From contig UQDO01000001.1 of the NCBI GenBank assembly GCA_900539855.1, positions 62,001 through 126,000 of the forward strand: a stretch of 64,000 bases of DNA. The letters run 5' to 3'. The notes under the pieces were generated by a model. The model was not told where the DNA came from. It did not search any database and saw only the letters and a program-made list of their open reading frames with translations. This DNA comes from an uncultured Oscillospiraceae bacterium (GTDB lineage Bacteria; Bacillota; Clostridia; Oscillospirales; Acutalibacteraceae). Position numbers and translations under genes: made by a program. This document shows, in pieces, positions 62,365 through 64,000 of the stretch. Numbering within the stretch: the first letter of the stretch is position 1; every line of letters begins with the position of its first letter.

Positions 62365-63308
62365 AAGTTGCACTTGTAGGTGTAGGAGGAATAAGCGCCT
62401 CCCATATTTCAGCGTGGGACAAGATGGATGACGCCGAGCTTCTGGCTCTCTGCGATATCCGCCCCGAAAGAATGGAAAAATTCAAAGATACAAAGCGCTG
62501 CTACACAGATTTTGATGAGATGCTTGAAAAAGAGCAGATAGATATTCTCGATATCTGCCTGCCGACATATCTGCATGCAGATTTTTCTGTCAAGGCAATG
62601 GACAAAGGCATAAACGTAATATGTGAAAAGCCGGTGTCTTTGAATCATAACGACGTAGCGCGCGTGTACGGTGCTGCAAAGCGCAACAATGTAAAGTACA
62701 TGATCGCACAGGTGCTGCGTTTCTGGCCGGAATATGAAGTCATCAAAAAGATATATGACGAAGGCACATACGGCAAGCTGCTTGCCGGCTCGATGAGAAG
62801 GCTCGGCTGCCGCCCGAAGTGGAGCTGGGACGGTTGGATGAGCGACGAAAAGCGCAGCGGTCTTGTACCCTTCGACCTGCATATACATGATCTTGATTTT
62901 ATTGTATATGCTTTCGGAAAGCCTAAAAAGTTCAGCGACCGCAGAACAAAGAACGGACTGCAGGATTATATATCGGCTACATATGAATACGACGATTTCT
63001 TTATAAACGCCGAAGCCTCATGGTTCGATTCTCCATATCCGTTTACCGCCGATTTCCGCTTCCAGTTTGAAAAGGCTGTGGCGCTTTGGGAAAACGGTGT
63101 GCTCAAGATATTTGAGCAAGACGGCAATATTATAACTCCTGTATCCGACAGCGGCGACGCCGATAACGGCAGCATCGGATTGCCCAAAAGCAACGCATAT
63201 GCCAATGAAATCAGATATTTTGCGGACTGCGTAAAGGCTGATAAATTCCCCGATAAGGTAAAGCCCGAACAGCTCGAAGCAGTGCTCGACATACTGCATG
63301 AGCTTTAA
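62358..63308 (+). CDS. Gfo/Idh/MocA-family oxidoreductase
   Basis: 316 residues. Rossmann motif VALVGVGGISASHISAW at the N-terminus, CDIRPERMEKF, then the typical CLPTYLHADFSVKAMDKGINVICEKPVSLN carrying the EKP lysine near 94. The catalytic region is FDLHIHDLDFIVYAFG near 172. These NAD(P)-dependent enzymes oxidise or reduce sugars, including inositols. With the upstream isomerase it makes a two-gene sugar unit. Confidence 0.9.
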   Translation: MLKVALVGVGGISASHISAWDKMDDAELLALCDIRPERMEKFKDTKRCYTDFDEMLEKEQIDILDICLPTYLHADFSVKAMDKGINVICEKPVSLNHNDVARVYGAAKRNNVKYMIAQVLRFWPEYEVIKKIYDEGTYGKLLAGSMRRLGCRPKWSWDGWMSDEKRSGLVPFDLHIHDLDFIVYAFGKPKKFSDRRTKNGLQDYISATYEYDDFFINAEASWFDSPYPFTADFRFQFEKAVALWENGVLKIFEQDGNIITPVSDSGDADNGSIGLPKSNAYANEIRYFADCVKADKFPDKVKPEQLEAVLDILHEL

Positions 63309-63325
63309 TTAAAGAATAACCAAAA

Positions 63326-63616
63326 AGAAAGACGTCTGTTTCAGCCGTCTTTCAGTCTGTCGATAAACCTCAAAGTCTACTCTTTCGTCGATTATGCTGC
63401 ATTTTCTGTTTTTCCGCTGACATGCGCGGCGGAAAAACACCTTGTAAGCGAAAAACCGCAGAATATAGCGGTTTTTCAAGGACACTGGGGTGGTATTGGC
63501 GGGGATAGAGCGCAGTCCGAAAATCTTTGATTTTCGAGCGAGCGGCATTCCCGTCCAAAAGCGTGTCGACTTTTTCGACACGCTCAAAGACGGCTATTTC
63601 AGCCGTCTTTTTTAAT
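63326..63616. repeat. Array of six hairpins in a convergent gap
   Basis: The gap holds, in order: AAAGACG/CGTCTTT (terminator-like for the dehydrogenase), TTTTCCGC/GCGGAAAA, GAAAAACCGC/GCGGTTTTTC, CGAAAATC/GATTTTCG, AGCGTGTCGA/TCGACACGCT and AGACGGC/GCCGTCT with a T run. TTTCAGCCGTCTTT appears near both ends (63339 and 63597). No gene is supported here. Confidence 0.65.
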
Positions 63617-64000
63617 TTAAAAGTATATTCTGTTTTGGTATTTAGTCGGTAATCCGTCTTTATACAAATGTGAGTCATTTGAAAGCTGAAGTATCTGCGG
63701 TACAACAAATCCGTTATTGCTTTTAAATTCGATCGCCGTCATGCCTGAATGAGAAATGTCGAAATGCGTACAGAAAAGCGGATAAGGAATGTCAAGCAGG
63801 CTGCTTAAAAACGCAAGTCCGAATCCCTGATGAGCAAAGAGTGCCACACGCCTGTTGTCATCGGGCATTTCCGTGCGGTAACTGTTTTGCATATGTAGAT
63901 ACCCCAAAGAAGCCATAAATTTATCCGTCTCGCCCTTAATACGTTTTATGCCTTCTTTAAAGCTTGTGTTTTTAAATCTCGGGTGATCGTACCACTCGGC
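63617..64000 (-). CDS. Histidine phosphatase family protein, C-terminal part (starts outside window)
   Basis: 127 codons are visible and the frame continues off the right edge, so the ATG at 63916 is internal. ALFAHQGFGLAFLSSLLDIP matches the second catalytic-His segment (HxG) of phosphoglycerate-mutase-like phosphatases, and HTG-like SHSGMTAIEF follows. The RHG motif with the nucleophile lies outside. The substrate is unknown. Confidence 0.75.
   Translation of the reverse strand, partial: AEWYDHPRFKNTSFKEGIKRIKGETDKFMASLGYLHMQNSYRTEMPDDNRRVALFAHQGFGLAFLSSLLDIPYPLFCTHFDISHSGMTAIEFKSNNGFVVPQILQLSNDSHLYKDGLPTKYQNRIYF

Noticed and set aside
1..64000. CRISPR arrays, rRNA and tRNA genes
   Set aside because: No regularly spaced repeats with unique spacers, and no rRNA- or tRNA-like sequence, were seen on reading through.

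Overview
The window looks like a chromosomal segment of an anaerobic, polysaccharide-using Clostridia bacterium, probably an Oscillospirales (Ruminococcaceae-like) gut organism. The pointers are a dockerin-bearing esterase, a YitT protein, a FakA/DegV fatty-acid kinase pair, 2-hydroxyacyl-CoA dehydratase activators, TrkAH, many short sugar-catabolic operons each with its own AraC or RpiR regulator, and Gram-positive promoters and Shine-Dalgarno (SD) sites. No rRNA, tRNA or CRISPR array was seen.

Layout. 0-4.6 kb: partial FAD oxidoreductase, PocR/AraC regulator, hydrolase, RlmI-type methyltransferase, lipoprotein. 4.9-8 kb: zinc uptake operon zur-znuA-znuC-znuB behind a perfect 19-bp Zur-type box. 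8-14.5 kb: HTH regulator, SMP-30 protein, a 1326-residue dockerin esterase, YitT. 14.7-19.2 kb: nucleoside hydrolase/ribokinase operon with divergent AraC gene, PlsC, radical SAM protein. 19.3-29.9 kb: a nine-gene catabolic operon (VAO-type FAD oxidase, Fe-S protein, class II aldolase, PfkB kinase, IolB, mutarotase, DUF4867-like protein, FGGY kinase, single-chain EtfB-EtfA fusion) with a divergent RpiR regulator. 29.9-41.3 kb: shikimate kinase, then a + strand cluster with NAD(P)HX repair, lipoprotein, TetR, DegV, FakA, two dehydratase-activase proteins and PlsY. 41.5-45 kb: rhamnose isomerase and kinase with AraC regulator. 45.2-48 kb: trkA-trkH.

48-59.8 kb holds the most striking structure. 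A gene for a TPR/transmembrane/GLUG-repeat protein is cut in two by a 7.86-kb element carrying a large serine recombinase, a RepA-like ATPase, a DUF1653-HTH protein and an ABC-2 exporter. The junctions can be read directly: an 11-bp repeat, CAAAAAGCCTT, lies at 51818 and 59677, and removing the intervening DNA restores one open frame of about 960 codons. 60-64 kb: phosphodiesterase, AraC regulator divergent from a sugar isomerase and a Gfo/Idh/MocA dehydrogenase, an array of hairpins, and a partial histidine phosphatase.

How the genes fit together. The fatty-acid kinase (DegV + FakA) makes acyl-phosphate, which PlsY uses and PlsC follows up. The nine-gene operon contains the lower inositol-type module (IolB, PfkB kinase, aldolase) but no iolG, iolE or iolD. 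It instead has a flavoprotein-ETF electron module, suggesting oxidation of an unidentified sugar, sugar acid or cyclitol coupled to electron transfer. A dispersed repeat family with AATTTTAGTTTAGCGGTG-like ends occupies three convergent intergenic gaps.
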